From the NCBI RefSeq assembly GCF_025398195.1, contig NZ_JAODNV010000010.1, positions 147,585 to 211,584 on the forward strand: a stretch of DNA of 64,000 nt, in the 5' to 3' direction. Below, piece after piece: positions 21,160 through 30,414 of this stretch. The notes under the pieces are model-generated. The model was not told the DNA's origin and did no database searches. It worked only from the letters and a program-made list of their open reading frames with translations. Position 1 is the stretch's first letter. Each line of letters begins with the position of its first letter. This DNA is from Chelativorans petroleitrophicus (GTDB lineage Bacteria > Pseudomonadota > Alphaproteobacteria > Rhizobiales > Rhizobiaceae). The translations under genes and the position numbers were made by a program.

Positions 21160-21890
21160 ACGAGTCCGGCAGCGTCGTTCCCTTCATCATCGAGGACAAG
21201 GATCAGGCCGAGGCTGAGCGTTCCGGTGGCCGCGGCATCGCCTTCGCCGAGGCCAAGCGCATGGCGGAGGCGCTGGTTTTCGCCAGCGCTGCTCCCGTCT
21301 CCTCCAAGGCGCTCGCGGAGCGGCTGCCCGATGGGGTGGATGTCCGCGCGGTGATGGAGGAGCTGAGGGAAGATTACGCGAACCGCGGCGTCAATCTCGT
21401 CCGGGTGGACGATCATTGGGCCTTCAGGACGGCCGGCGACCTATCCTTCCTCATGAGCCGAGACCAGGTGCAGCAGAAGAAGCTCTCTCGCGCCGCACTC
21501 GAGATGCTTGCCGTTATCGCCTATCACCAGCCTGTGACCCGTGCCGAGATCGAGGAAATCCGCGGCGTGGAAACCTCCAAGGGCACGCTCGACCTGCTTC
21601 TGGAAACGGGCTGGGTCAAGATGCGCGGCCGCCGACGCACGCCCGGACGCCCGGTGACCTATGGCACGACGCTCGAATTTCTAGACCATTTCGGGCTTGA
21701 GGAGCTGCGCGATCTTCCGGGTCTCGACGAACTCAAGGGCGCGGGTCTGCTTTCGCCGCGCATGCCGTCGAACTTCTCCGTTCCGACGCCCCCGGTCGAT
21801 CCCGACGCCCTTGCGGACGATGAGGACCCGCTGACGGATATCGATTTGGAAGAGCTCGGCCTGTTGACACCGAGAGTCGAGGATGATTGA
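21156..21890 (+). CDS. scpB: segregation and condensation protein B
   Basis: The product is 244 aa with two winged-helix domains: AEALVFASAAPVSSKALAER opens the first, and ALEMLAVIAYHQPVTRAEIE then EIRGVETSKGTLDLLLETGW form the second. The tail after residue 200 is acidic and Pro-rich. It works with ScpA and SMC. The four-base overlap with scpA indicates translational coupling. Confidence 0.95.
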   Translation: MNESGSVVPFIIEDKDQAEAERSGGRGIAFAEAKRMAEALVFASAAPVSSKALAERLPDGVDVRAVMEELREDYANRGVNLVRVDDHWAFRTAGDLSFLMSRDQVQQKKLSRAALEMLAVIAYHQPVTRAEIEEIRGVETSKGTLDLLLETGWVKMRGRRRTPGRPVTYGTTLEFLDHFGLEELRDLPGLDELKGAGLLSPRMPSNFSVPTPPVDPDALADDEDPLTDIDLEELGLLTPRVEDD

Positions 21891-21939
21891 CCCTTGCCGC
21901 GGGGCCTGACCCCGGCTGAAAGGGTGAGCGCGCTGGAGA

Positions 21940-23043
21940 ATGAGCGAAACTGTCGAAAAGCCGGCACGTGTAACCGCCGGAGTGACATTTGCCGCGCGCC
22001 TCGTGCTCGAACGCATCAGCCATCGTTTCGCGCCGGGGGCGCTAACGCTTGACGATGTGACGCTCGCCGCCGAGCCCGGCGAGGTGCTGTGCCTTCTCGG
22101 GCCGTCGGGTTCCGGCAAGACGACGCTTTTGCGCATTGCCGCCGGGATCGAGAGCCAAGAAACGGGCCGCGTGCTCCTCAATGACCGGGAGATCGCCGGC
22201 CCCAACGTCTTCCTGCCGCCCGAACAGCGCTCCATCGGCCTCGTCTTCCAGGATTTTGCGCTCTTTCCCCACCTGACCATCCTGGACAATGTGCGCTTCG
22301 GCCTCACCGCCCTTTCCCGGGAGGAGGCGCGGCGAGAGGCGCTGATCGCGCTTTCGCGCGTGGGGCTTGAGCGCTATGCATCCTCCTATCCCCATGTGCT
22401 TTCGGGCGGCGAGCAGCAGCGCGTGGCGCTGGCGCGGGCTCTGGCGCCGCGCCCGGCCGTGCTGCTCATGGACGAGCCCTTTTCCGGCCTCGATTCCCGG
22501 CTGAAGGACACCGTTCGGGCCGAAACGCTGGCCATTCTCCGGCAAAGCCGCGCGACGGCGATCGTCGTCACCCACGACGCGGAAGAGGCGATGCGGCTTG
22601 GGGACCGCATCGCGCTCCTCAACAAGGGAAAGCTCGTGCAGGCGGGCACGGCGGAAGAACTCTACCTCAAGCCCGCCAATCTCTTCGTGGCCGGCTTCTT
22701 CTCTGAATTGAACGTGTTCGACGCGCGTGTTGCATCGGGCGCCGCCGACACGCCCGTGGGCCGATTTGCCGCACCAGGCCGGGCCGACGGCGAGCCGGTG
22801 ACCGTGGCCGTGCGCCTGTCAGGTTTCGACGTTTCCGAAGAGAGCGGCGATGTGGAAGCCCGGATTGTCTCGCGCCGCTTCCTGGGCGTGGTGGAGCTTC
22901 TGGAACTCGCCGTTCCCGGCAATGACGAGCATGTGCGCGCCCGCGTGCGTGCGGGCCAGTTGCAGCCTGGTGTCCGCGACGTCTGGCTGAAAGTGCGCCC
23001 CGCAGACGTACTAGTGTTTGAAAGACGGCGCGAAAGCGCATAA
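21940..23043 (+). CDS. ABC transporter ATP-binding protein, Fe3+/thiamine/spermidine type
   Basis: The product is 367 aa. Walker A is GPSGSGKTTLLRIAAG, the Q-loop is VFQDFALFPHLT, the ABC signature is LSGGEQQRVALARALAP, Walker B is VLLMDEPFSGLD, and the switch His is in VTHDAEEAM. The C-terminal 120 residues form a TOBE-like regulatory domain. Sequence style resembles FbpC/PotA/ThiQ importers. No permease or binding protein lies nearby, so it is an orphan between scpB and tatA; the cargo is unknown. Confidence 0.85.
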   Translation: MSETVEKPARVTAGVTFAARLVLERISHRFAPGALTLDDVTLAAEPGEVLCLLGPSGSGKTTLLRIAAGIESQETGRVLLNDREIAGPNVFLPPEQRSIGLVFQDFALFPHLTILDNVRFGLTALSREEARREALIALSRVGLERYASSYPHVLSGGEQQRVALARALAPRPAVLLMDEPFSGLDSRLKDTVRAETLAILRQSRATAIVVTHDAEEAMRLGDRIALLNKGKLVQAGTAEELYLKPANLFVAGFFSELNVFDARVASGAADTPVGRFAAPGRADGEPVTVAVRLSGFDVSEESGDVEARIVSRRFLGVVELLELAVPGNDEHVRARVRAGQLQPGVRDVWLKVRPADVLVFERRRESA

Positions 23044-23083
23044 ATCAGGATAACGACCGCGCAATCAGGCAAAGAGATCTGTC

Positions 23084-23302
23084 ATGGGTTCCTTCTCGAT
23101 CTGGCACTGGCTCATCGTGCTTGTGGTGGTGTTGCTCCTCTTCGGACGGGGCAAGATCCCTGAATTGATGGGCGATATGGCCAAGGGCATCAAGAACTTC
23201 CGCAAGGGCATGAGCGACGACGACGGCGAAGAGACGAAGACCGTCGAGCATCGCGTGGACGAGCCGGTGGGCGAGACCAAGCAGAAGGCCAGCAAGTCCT
23301 GA
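23084..23302 (+). CDS. tatA: Sec-independent protein translocase TatA
   Basis: The product is 72 aa: one N-terminal membrane helix ([20 protein letters not shown], with the conserved FGRGKIPEL hinge), an amphipathic helix [15 protein letters not shown], and a charged tail. TatA oligomers form the pore of the twin-arginine pathway for folded proteins. It is first of a tight tatABC operon. Confidence 0.96.
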   Translation: MGSFSIWHWLIVLVVVLLLFGRGKIPELMGDMAKGIKNFRKGMSDDDGEETKTVEHRVDEPVGETKQKASKS

Positions 23303-23338
23303 GTGCCCCTTATCTCGGCTTCGTTCGGATATTAGAGA

Positions 23339-23908
23339 ATGTTTGAGCTCGGCTGGTCCGAAATCCTTGTCATTGCGATCGTGCTGATCGTTGTGGTCGG
23401 ACCGAAGGATCTTCCGCGCGTCCTGCGCACCTTTGGCCGCACGACGAGCAAGATGCGCGCGATGGCGAACGATTTCCGCCGCCAGTTCGACGAGGCCATG
23501 CGAGAGGCGGAACTCGACGAGGTCAAGACCCTCGTCCAGGACGTCAAGAAGCTAGACCCGCGCAACGAGATCAAAAAGCACCTGAGCCCTCTGGAGAAGG
23601 CCGGTCACGATATTCGCAGGGAGCTCGATCAGGCTGGAAAGCCGAAAACGCCCAATTCGCCCGTGCCGAAGCAGGATGCTGCGGGCGAATCGGCGAAGTC
23701 TGTTCAGCCGGCGGCGCCCGATGCGGTGACCACAGTGGAGAAGGCCCCCAAACCAGCGGCGGACAATGCTTCCTCTGTCGGGGCAAAGCCTGCCGCTGCC
23801 AAGAAGGCTGAGACATCCATCGCCAGTAAGCCGGCGGCCAAACCTGCCACGGCAAAGCCGGCGGAGCGCGGCAGCGATAACAAGAAGACAGCGGGAACCG
23901 CGACGTGA
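23339..23908 (+). CDS. tatB: Sec-independent protein translocase TatB
   Basis: The product is 189 aa. MFELGWSEILVIAIVLIVVVG followed by PKDLPRVLRTFGR is the standard TatB membrane helix and hinge, followed by an amphipathic helix with MRAMANDFRRQFDEAM. The C-terminal half is an Ala/Pro/Lys-rich disordered tail with repeated KPAA units, longer than in enterobacteria and usual in Rhizobiales. With TatC it forms the twin-arginine signal receptor. The stop overlaps the tatC start by four bases. Confidence 0.95.
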   Translation: MFELGWSEILVIAIVLIVVVGPKDLPRVLRTFGRTTSKMRAMANDFRRQFDEAMREAELDEVKTLVQDVKKLDPRNEIKKHLSPLEKAGHDIRRELDQAGKPKTPNSPVPKQDAAGESAKSVQPAAPDAVTTVEKAPKPAADNASSVGAKPAAAKKAETSIASKPAAKPATAKPAERGSDNKKTAGTAT

Positions 23909-24741
23909 GTTCCAAAGACGAAGAAGATGAGATCGAAAAGTCGTCCGCGCCGCTCATAGAGCATTTGATCGAGCTGCGCTCCCGCTTGATTTGGGCCATC
24001 GCGGCCTTTTTCGTCGCCTTCCTCGTCTGCTTCTTCTTCGCCCGGGAGATCTTCAATCTTCTGGTGATCCCCTTCCAGTGGGCGACGGACTGGGCGGGGC
24101 TCGACTCGGAGAAGGTGGATCTCATCTACACCGCGCCGCAGGAATTTTTCTTCACCCAGATCAAGCTGGCGATGTTCGGCGGCATCGTGCTCGCCTTTCC
24201 GGTGATCGCCACGCAGATCTACAAATTCGTGGCCCCGGGCCTTTACCGCAACGAAAGGCGCGCCTTCCTGCCTTTCCTCATTGCCTCACCCATCCTGTTT
24301 CTTATCGGCGGCGCGCTGGTCTATTTCTTCTTCACCCCCATGGTGATGTGGTTCTTCCTGTCCATGCAGCAGGTGGGGCCCGACAACGAAATCCAGATTT
24401 CGCTGCTTCCGCGCGTCTCCGAATATCTCGGCCTCATCATGACGCTGATTCTGTCCTTCGGGCTGGTCTTCCAGCTGCCCGTGGTCACGACGCTGATGGC
24501 TCGCGTGGGGCTGCTCAGCGCCGACGGTCTTGTGGACAAGCGTAAATACGCCATCGTGGCGGCCTTCGTGGTTGCCGCCGTTCTCACGCCGCCCGATCCG
24601 GTCAGTCAGATCGGTCTTGCGCTGCCCACCATCCTTCTCTACGAGGTCTCCATCTGGAGCGCCCGGATGGTGGAGCGCAAGCGCGAGGAAGAACGGCGCG
24701 CCGCCGAGGAGGCGGAGACGAGCGCGGGACCGGCTTCCTGA
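23905..24741 (+). CDS. tatC: Sec-independent protein translocase TatC
   Basis: The 278-aa polytopic protein has six hydrophobic segments. The family opening SAPLIEHLIELRSRL and the loop FVAPGLYRNERRAFLPF with its conserved Glu-Arg are visible, as is the sixth-helix region ending PDPVSQIGLALPTILLYE. It recognises the twin-arginine signal peptide. The GTG start overlaps the tatB stop. Confidence 0.97.
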   Translation: MSSKDEEDEIEKSSAPLIEHLIELRSRLIWAIAAFFVAFLVCFFFAREIFNLLVIPFQWATDWAGLDSEKVDLIYTAPQEFFFTQIKLAMFGGIVLAFPVIATQIYKFVAPGLYRNERRAFLPFLIASPILFLIGGALVYFFFTPMVMWFFLSMQQVGPDNEIQISLLPRVSEYLGLIMTLILSFGLVFQLPVVTTLMARVGLLSADGLVDKRKYAIVAAFVVAAVLTPPDPVSQIGLALPTILLYEVSIWSARMVERKREEERRAAEEAETSAGPAS

Positions 24742-24798
24742 GTCACCGCGCTTTCCGCCGGGCGCCGTGTTGGCCATCTTTCATGCCCGGATCGGATC

Positions 24799-26097
24799 AT
24801 GCTCGACATCAGGTGGATACGCGAGAACCCCGAGGCCCTGGTTGCGGCGCTCGTGAAGCGTGGTGAGGACAAGGCTGCCGCGCGATCCCAGGTGGAGGCG
24901 CTCGTTGCCGCCGACGAGGAGCGCCGGGCGCATCTTGTGAGGCTTCAGGAGGCGCAGGAGCGCCGCAACGCCGCCTCCAAGGAGATCGGCAACGCCATGC
25001 GAAGCGGTGACCGCGCGCTGGCCGAGAAGCTGAAAGCCGAGGTGGCGGAGCTAAAGACCTTCGTGCAGGAAGGCGAGGCGGAAGAACGCCGCCATGATGA
25101 GCGCCTGCGCGATCTGCTCGCCCGCATCCCCAACCTGCCGCTCGATGACGTTCCGGTGGGCGCCGATGAAAGCGGCAATGTCGAAATCCGCAAGGTAGGG
25201 AAGCCGGACAGCCCCAACTGGGCGCGCGAGCACTTCGAGATCGGCGAGGCGCTCGGCCTCATGGATTTCGAGCGCGCGGCGAAGCTATCGGGCGCGCGCT
25301 TCACCGTTCTCTCCGGCCAGCTCGCGCGGCTCGAACGCGCTCTCGGTCAGTTCATGCTCGACCTGCACACCACCGAGCACGGCTACACGGAGGTGCAGCC
25401 GCCGCTTCTCGTGCGCGACGAGACGATGTTCGGCACGGGGCAGCTCCCGAAATTCGCGGAGGATCTGTTTCAGACCACGGACGGGCGCTGGATGATACCC
25501 ACGGCGGAAGTGCCGCTCACCAACCTCGTCCGCGAGGAGATTCTGGACGCCGAGTCGCTTCCGCTGCGCTTTACCGCGCTTACCCCCTGCTTCCGTTCCG
25601 AAGCCGGATCGGCCGGTCGGGACACGCGTGGCATGCTGCGCCAGCATCAGTTCAACAAGGTCGAACTGGTTTCAATCACTGACGCCGAATCCTCGCTCGC
25701 CGAACACGAGCGCATGACCGAATGCGCCGAAACCGTGCTCAAGAAGCTCGGCCTGCCGTTCCGCACGGTGGTGCTGTGCACAGGCGACATGGGCTTCGGC
25801 GCGCAGAAGACCTATGACATCGAGGTTTGGCTGCCGGGGCAGAAAGCCTACCGCGAAATTTCCTCCTGCTCGGTCTGCGGCGATTTCCAGGCCCGGCGGA
25901 TGAACGCGCGCTATCGCGTGGCCGGAGAGAAGCAGACCCGCTTGGTGCACACGCTCAACGGCTCCGGCGTCGCGGTCGGCCGCGCGCTGATCGCTGTCAT
26001 GGAGAACTACCAGAACGAGGATGGCAGCATTAGCATTCCCGAAATCCTGCAGCCTTATATGGGTGGGCTGAAGAGGATCGAGGCGGCGAGGCAATAG
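24799..26097 (+). CDS. serS: seryl-tRNA synthetase
   Basis: The 432-aa class II synthetase has an N-terminal coiled-coil arm (residues 28-110) that contacts the tRNA-Ser variable loop, then motif 2 ([18 protein letters not shown]) and motif 3 ([19 protein letters not shown]). [18 protein letters not shown] is the family start. It is followed without a gap by surE. Confidence 0.98.
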   Translation: MLDIRWIRENPEALVAALVKRGEDKAAARSQVEALVAADEERRAHLVRLQEAQERRNAASKEIGNAMRSGDRALAEKLKAEVAELKTFVQEGEAEERRHDERLRDLLARIPNLPLDDVPVGADESGNVEIRKVGKPDSPNWAREHFEIGEALGLMDFERAAKLSGARFTVLSGQLARLERALGQFMLDLHTTEHGYTEVQPPLLVRDETMFGTGQLPKFAEDLFQTTDGRWMIPTAEVPLTNLVREEILDAESLPLRFTALTPCFRSEAGSAGRDTRGMLRQHQFNKVELVSITDAESSLAEHERMTECAETVLKKLGLPFRTVVLCTGDMGFGAQKTYDIEVWLPGQKAYREISSCSVCGDFQARRMNARYRVAGEKQTRLVHTLNGSGVAVGRALIAVMENYQNEDGSISIPEILQPYMGGLKRIEAARQ

Positions 26098-26865
26098 GTG
26101 CGCATTCTTCTCACCAATGACGACGGCATTCATGCCGAAGGTCTGCAGGTGCTTGAGCGCATCGCGCGCACGCTCTCCGACGACGTCTGGGTGGTGGCGC
26201 CCGAAACGGACCAGTCGGGCTACGCCCATTCGCTTTCGCTTTCCGAGCCCTTGCGGATGCGCAAGATCGACGACCGGCATTTCGCCGTGCGCGGCACCCC
26301 CACCGACTGCGTCATCATGGGCGTGCGCATGGTGATGGATTCGCCGCCCGATCTGATCCTCTCCGGCGTCAATAACGGCACCAACATCGCCGACGACGTC
26401 ACCTACTCGGGCACGGTGGCCGGTGCGATCGAGGGCACGCTGCTGAACATCCGCTCGATCGCGCTCAGCCAAGACTACGACTTCACCGACGAAGGACGCC
26501 ACGTGCCGTGGGACACCACGCTGGCGGTGGCGCCCGATCTTCTAAAGAAGCTGGTGGCGACGGAACTGCCGCCGGGCGTTTTTCTCAACGTCAATTTTCC
26601 GCGCTGCGCGCCGCACGAGGTCAAGGGAACGAAGGTCACCTTCCAGGGCAAGCTGGTCCACGGCCTCTGGATCGAGGAGCGCAAGGACGGGCGCGGCTTT
26701 CCATATTACTGGCTGCGGTTCGGCCGCAAGGAAGCGCAGATACGCAACGGGTCCGACCAGGCGGCGATCCGAGACGGCTACATCTCCGTCACGCCGCTGC
26801 ATCTCGATTTCACCGCGCATGAGGTGCGCGACAGGCTGGCAAAGGCAATCGGGAGCGGGCCGTGA
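26098..26865 (+). CDS. surE: 5'/3'-nucleotidase SurE
   Basis: The product is 255 aa from a GTG immediately after the serS stop. The metal-binding signature [15 protein letters not shown] at the N-terminus and [20 protein letters not shown] in the middle are diagnostic for the SurE acid phosphatase fold. It dephosphorylates nucleoside monophosphates. The following pcm overlaps by four bases, and the surE-pcm-nlpD arrangement is also the enterobacterial one. Confidence 0.97.
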   Translation: MRILLTNDDGIHAEGLQVLERIARTLSDDVWVVAPETDQSGYAHSLSLSEPLRMRKIDDRHFAVRGTPTDCVIMGVRMVMDSPPDLILSGVNNGTNIADDVTYSGTVAGAIEGTLLNIRSIALSQDYDFTDEGRHVPWDTTLAVAPDLLKKLVATELPPGVFLNVNFPRCAPHEVKGTKVTFQGKLVHGLWIEERKDGRGFPYYWLRFGRKEAQIRNGSDQAAIRDGYISVTPLHLDFTAHEVRDRLAKAIGSGP

Positions 26866-27512
26866 GCATACCCGAGGAAGAGCGCGAAGGCTTTGCCGCT
26901 TTCATGCTGCGCTTGCGTGCGCGCGGCATCGCCTCCAAGGAACTGTTCACCGCATTCGAGCAGACGCCGCGCGGCAGCTTCGTGCCTGCCGAGTGGAAGG
27001 CGGCCGTCTGGTCGAACCGAATGGTCCCCATCGAATGCGGGGAGTCGCTTGAAGCCTGCGACTTGCAGGGAGCGGTGCTGCATGCGCTCGATCTCAAGCC
27101 CGGCCTGCGCGTTCTGGAGATCGGCACCGGGTCCGGCTACACGGCCGCCGTGATGGCGCGGATGGTCGAGCGTGTTCTGTCGCTCGACCGCTACAAGACA
27201 TTGATCGAGGGCGCGCGCTTGCGCCACGAGGCGCTTGGCCTTTCCAACATCTTCCTGTCCCAGGCCGACGGCATGGAGGGAGCCGCCGACGGCCCCTTCG
27301 ACCGCATCGTCGTCTGGGCGGCGTTCGAGGAGACGCCACGCCGGTTTGTGGACTTCCTGGCCACGGGCGGCGTCATGGTGGCGCCAGTCGGCCCGCCCGA
27401 TGACGTTCAGATCATGGCCCGTTTCGTGAAGGTCGGCAGCCGCTTCGAGCGCACCGATCTGGAGCCCGTTCGCCTGCAGCCGCTGATGAAAGGCGTGGCA
27501 CTCGCCCTGTAA
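26862..27512 (+). CDS. pcm: protein-L-isoaspartate O-methyltransferase
   Basis: The product is 216 aa. The SAM-binding motif I is [18 protein letters not shown], and the family acceptor-loop pattern appears as [14 protein letters not shown] and [15 protein letters not shown]. It methylates isoaspartyl residues in aged proteins to start their repair. The GTG start overlaps the surE stop. Confidence 0.95.
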   Translation: MSIPEEEREGFAAFMLRLRARGIASKELFTAFEQTPRGSFVPAEWKAAVWSNRMVPIECGESLEACDLQGAVLHALDLKPGLRVLEIGTGSGYTAAVMARMVERVLSLDRYKTLIEGARLRHEALGLSNIFLSQADGMEGAADGPFDRIVVWAAFEETPRRFVDFLATGGVMVAPVGPPDDVQIMARFVKVGSRFERTDLEPVRLQPLMKGVALAL

Positions 27513-27646
27513 GCGGCGCTTTCCTAACCGTCCCAACGCGGAAGTCTTCAAAGCTATTGCTGATTTTTGCAGTGCTTAACGGCCCGGTAAGATTAACACG
27601 CTTTAATTGAGGAAGATTCGTCAACGGGAATTTGCGGGTGGCCCTC

Positions 27647-28861
27647 ATGCGTTTCGGCATCTCACGTCAACACGGCTCGGCGCTTGCAAGAGGTGCGGCG
27701 GTTCTGGCGATGGGTGCGCTGATGGCGGGATGCAGCGCCGCGAACCTGACGGACGGGCTTACCACCAGTTCCACCGGCACGATGGGTGTGGCCCAGACCA
27801 GCCAGCCTTACCCGGGCGATAGGGTGCCGAGGCCGAAAGAGCCTATCGGCATGGAGATGCAGAACACGGCGGCGACATGGACACCGCCGACCGCGCCTTC
27901 GTCTTCTTCCTGGTCAAGCTACAGCGTTCCTTCCGCCACTTCGTCTACCGTATCCTCAGCGCCGCTGCCGCCTCCCGCCGCTCCCGGCCAGCCTGCGAGC
28001 CAGCCGGCACCAGCGGTAGCCCGGCAGCCGGAGCTAGAGCAGCGCGAGACGCAGGTGGCCGCTCTGCCGAGAGCGCCGGAGCCGCCGCGCGCATCCTCCG
28101 GCGGGCTGTCCGGCAACACTTACACGGTCACCGCCGGCGACACGCTTTACTCCGTCTCGCGCAAGACCGGTGTGAGCGTCGATCGACTGAAGCAGGCAAA
28201 CTCCCTTTCGGGCGACACGATCCGTGTGGGGCAGAAGCTTGTCATCCCCGGCGGTAGCGGTACTGCCATAACAAGCGCCGCCCCGGCACCAGCCAAGCAG
28301 CCTGAGCCCGTCAAAACAGCAGCGGTGAAGGCCGAACCGTCGGCCATCAAGCCCGCCCCAAGTCAGGTGGAGACGCCGAAAGCATCGGCCTCAACCACGG
28401 CGCCTGTCCAGTCCGAGCCGAAAACGGCCGCTCAGGAAAAACCCGCCGAAGAGCAGGTGGCTTCCCTGCCGCCGCAGGCAACCGGTGTTGACCGCCTGCG
28501 CTGGCCGGTGCGCGGCCGTGTGATTTCCGGTTTCGGCAGTGGTTCCGATGGCCGGCCCAATGACGGCATAGACATCGCGGTGCCGGAGGGTACCGCCGTG
28601 CACGCGGCCGAAAACGGCGTCGTCATCTATGCGGGGGACGGGCTGAAAGGTTTCGGCAACACGATTCTCGTTAGGCATGAGGACGGCCTCGTGACGGTCT
28701 ACGGGCACACTTCCGAGATGAAGGTGAAGCGCGGCGATACCGTCCGGCGCGGTCAGGAGATCGCGCTTTCTGGCATGACGGGCGACGCGGACCGGCCGAA
28801 GCTTCATTTCGAAGTGCGCAAGGGCACGAGCCCGGTCGATCCGATGACCTATCTCGAATAG
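27647..28861 (+). CDS. nlpD: NlpD-like lipoprotein: LysM plus degenerate M23 (LytM) domain
   Basis: The product is 404 aa. The N-terminal signal ends in the lipobox LMAGC, so it should be an outer-membrane lipoprotein. A LysM glycan-binding domain (NTYTVTAGDTLYSVSRKTG to VGQKLVIPG, about residues 155-202) and a Pro/Ala-rich linker lead to a C-terminal M23 domain. There, the zinc-binding HxxxD position reads NDGIDIA, as in NlpD, EnvC and DipM, so it is probably a non-catalytic amidase activator. The ATG is chosen because it begins the signal peptide; a GTG three codons upstream is possible. Confidence 0.85.
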   Translation: MRFGISRQHGSALARGAAVLAMGALMAGCSAANLTDGLTTSSTGTMGVAQTSQPYPGDRVPRPKEPIGMEMQNTAATWTPPTAPSSSSWSSYSVPSATSSTVSSAPLPPPAAPGQPASQPAPAVARQPELEQRETQVAALPRAPEPPRASSGGLSGNTYTVTAGDTLYSVSRKTGVSVDRLKQANSLSGDTIRVGQKLVIPGGSGTAITSAAPAPAKQPEPVKTAAVKAEPSAIKPAPSQVETPKASASTTAPVQSEPKTAAQEKPAEEQVASLPPQATGVDRLRWPVRGRVISGFGSGSDGRPNDGIDIAVPEGTAVHAAENGVVIYAGDGLKGFGNTILVRHEDGLVTVYGHTSEMKVKRGDTVRRGQEIALSGMTGDADRPKLHFEVRKGTSPVDPMTYLE

Positions 28862-28968
28862 GCGGGCGGCGCCGCGCGCGGGTTGACTGTCCTCCCTTCC
28901 GGCATTTTCACTCCTGGTGCCTGGAAGGATGAGCGGATAGGCCCCGCGTGCGGCTGCGCGCGCATCAG

Positions 28969-29541
28969 CTACGCGGCGCGGCGTTCGTGCCGGCCTTCGC
29001 GGATTTCCTCCGACAGTTTCTTGCAGAAGACATCGAGATCGCCGGGATTGCGGCTCGTCACCAGCCCCTGATCCGTGACCACTTGGCTGTCCTCCCACAG
29101 GCCGCCGGCATTGATGACGTCGGTCTTTATTGAGTGGTAGGAGGTGAGGCGGCGGCCCTTGGCGATTCCGGTTTCTACGAGGAGCCAGGGCGCATGGCAG
29201 ATGGCGCCCACCACCTTGTCGGCCGTCCAGAAGGCCTTGATGAAGTCGAGAGCCTTCTGTTCGACGCGCAAGAGATCGGGATTGATCTGACCGCCGGGCA
29301 GAACAAGAGCGTCGTAGTCTTCGGGGCTCGCCTCGTCGAGCGTTCTGTCCACCTTGACCGGTCTTCCCCAGTCCTTCTTATCCCAGCCCTTGATCTCGCC
29401 GGCTTCCAGTGAAATCACGTGGACCTCGGCGCCTGCTCCGCGCAGGCGCTCCAGCGGCACCTCCAGTTCGGATTGCTCAAAGCCATGGGTTGCCAGAATG
29501 GCAACCCGCTTGCCGGAAATATCCTGCATCTTACTCTCCAT
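28969..29541 (-). CDS. DJ-1/PfpI family protein (protease I / YhbO type)
   Basis: The product is 190 aa. The nucleophile elbow is AICHAPWLLVETG with catalytic Cys and His, and the PfpI opening is KRVAILATHGFEQSELEVP. Members act as stress-induced deglycases or chaperones, or as intracellular peptidases; which applies is not clear. A start four codons later (MQDISGKR) is equally plausible. It is convergent with nlpD. Confidence 0.88.
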   Translation of the reverse strand: MESKMQDISGKRVAILATHGFEQSELEVPLERLRGAGAEVHVISLEAGEIKGWDKKDWGRPVKVDRTLDEASPEDYDALVLPGGQINPDLLRVEQKALDFIKAFWTADKVVGAICHAPWLLVETGIAKGRRLTSYHSIKTDVINAGGLWEDSQVVTDQGLVTSRNPGDLDVFCKKLSEEIREGRHERRAA

Positions 29542-29787
29542 CGTCAGGGGATGGTTGCCCAACGGGGAGCTCGGTTTTGTGTTCCTTGCCGGAGGGCTCA
29601 AGAAAATATTTGTTTGTGCACGCCTTGCCGCCGCCGTCGCGCGGCCTATCTAAGGTCTATCGATCTTGCTTGTTGAGCTTTGTTGGCGCCCAGGCGTCCC
29701 GGCGACTTCTTTCAATATCGATCTGAACCGCTCATCCCGCACTGGCGTGGTGAGCAAATGCTGTGACCGATTTGAAAGGAAATCGTC

Positions 29788-29997
29788 ATGAACACCGGTA
29801 CTGTTAAGTTCTTCAATGCCACGCGAGGCTTCGGCTTCATTCAGCCTGATGATGGCGGGCAGGACGTCTTTGTTCACGTCTCCGCCGTCGAGCGCGCGGG
29901 TCTTGCCACCATCGTGGAAGGCCAGAAGCTGGGCTTCGATGTGGTCACGGACCGCCGCTCCGGGAAGAATGCCGCGGACAACCTGCGCGCCGCGTAA
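29788..29997 (+). CDS. cspA: cold-shock protein, CspA family
   Basis: The 69-aa single cold-shock domain binds single-stranded nucleic acid. RNP1 is ARGFGFIQPDDGG (G-F-G-F-I) and RNP2 is DVFVHVSAVE. AGGAAA sits eight bases before the ATG. A 246-bp leader precedes it, as is usual for cold-shock genes, and a strong intrinsic terminator follows at 30046-30072. Confidence 0.95.
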   Translation: MNTGTVKFFNATRGFGFIQPDDGGQDVFVHVSAVERAGLATIVEGQKLGFDVVTDRRSGKNAADNLRAA

Positions 29998-30045
29998 AGC
30001 CATTCCGCCATGTGACCGAGTATCGGCACGCGACGGGAGACGAAG

Positions 30046-30072
30046 AAAAGGTCGGGCAAGCCCGGCCTTTTT
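30046..30072 (+). terminator. intrinsic terminator of cspA
   Basis: The stem AAAAGGTCGGGC pairs with GCCCGGCCTTTT (one T-G wobble, two-base apex), followed by further T residues at 30071-30072. It lies 49 bp after the cspA stop and should end that transcript before the next small gene. Confidence 0.8.
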
Positions 30073-30105
30073 GCGCTTTCAGGCGCTATGAAAAGGACGA
30101 AGTCG

Positions 30106-30348
30106 ATGAATCCTGCCATCACCAAGGACACACTGTTCCCACCCCGGAAGACGAACCCCGCAACCAGGGCCGAGGCTACGGATCGCGCAGCGCGCGCGAT
30201 CATCGAGGAGGAGAAGAAGCAGCGCGAGGCGAAAACGGCGCGCCTGCGGCAAGCCCGCCTCGAGATGGAGGCCCGCCAGCCAAAGCCTGAGCCGGTGAAG
30301 TCCCGTAACCGGAGGAAGCCGGCAGGAACGCGCCGCCAGGTGCGTTGA
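30106..30348 (+). CDS. small basic, highly charged hypothetical protein
   Basis: The product is 80 aa, mostly one predicted helix: an N-terminal NPAITKDTLFPPRKTNPATR, then RAARAIIEEEKKQREAKTARL, and an Arg/Lys/Pro-rich tail. The ATG at 30106 follows AAAAGGACGA and is preferred to one six codons upstream. It resembles small proteins found beside csp genes in other Rhizobiales (recalled, unverified). It probably binds nucleic acid or ribosomes by charge alone; that is an inference. Confidence 0.6.
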   Translation: MNPAITKDTLFPPRKTNPATRAEATDRAARAIIEEEKKQREAKTARLRQARLEMEARQPKPEPVKSRNRRKPAGTRRQVR

Positions 30349-30414
30349 TCCGCTTCCGGGCAACTTCAGCCAGTGACGCGCCGCTTAGGGACGCGAACCC
30401 ACTTCCCTGAATTG

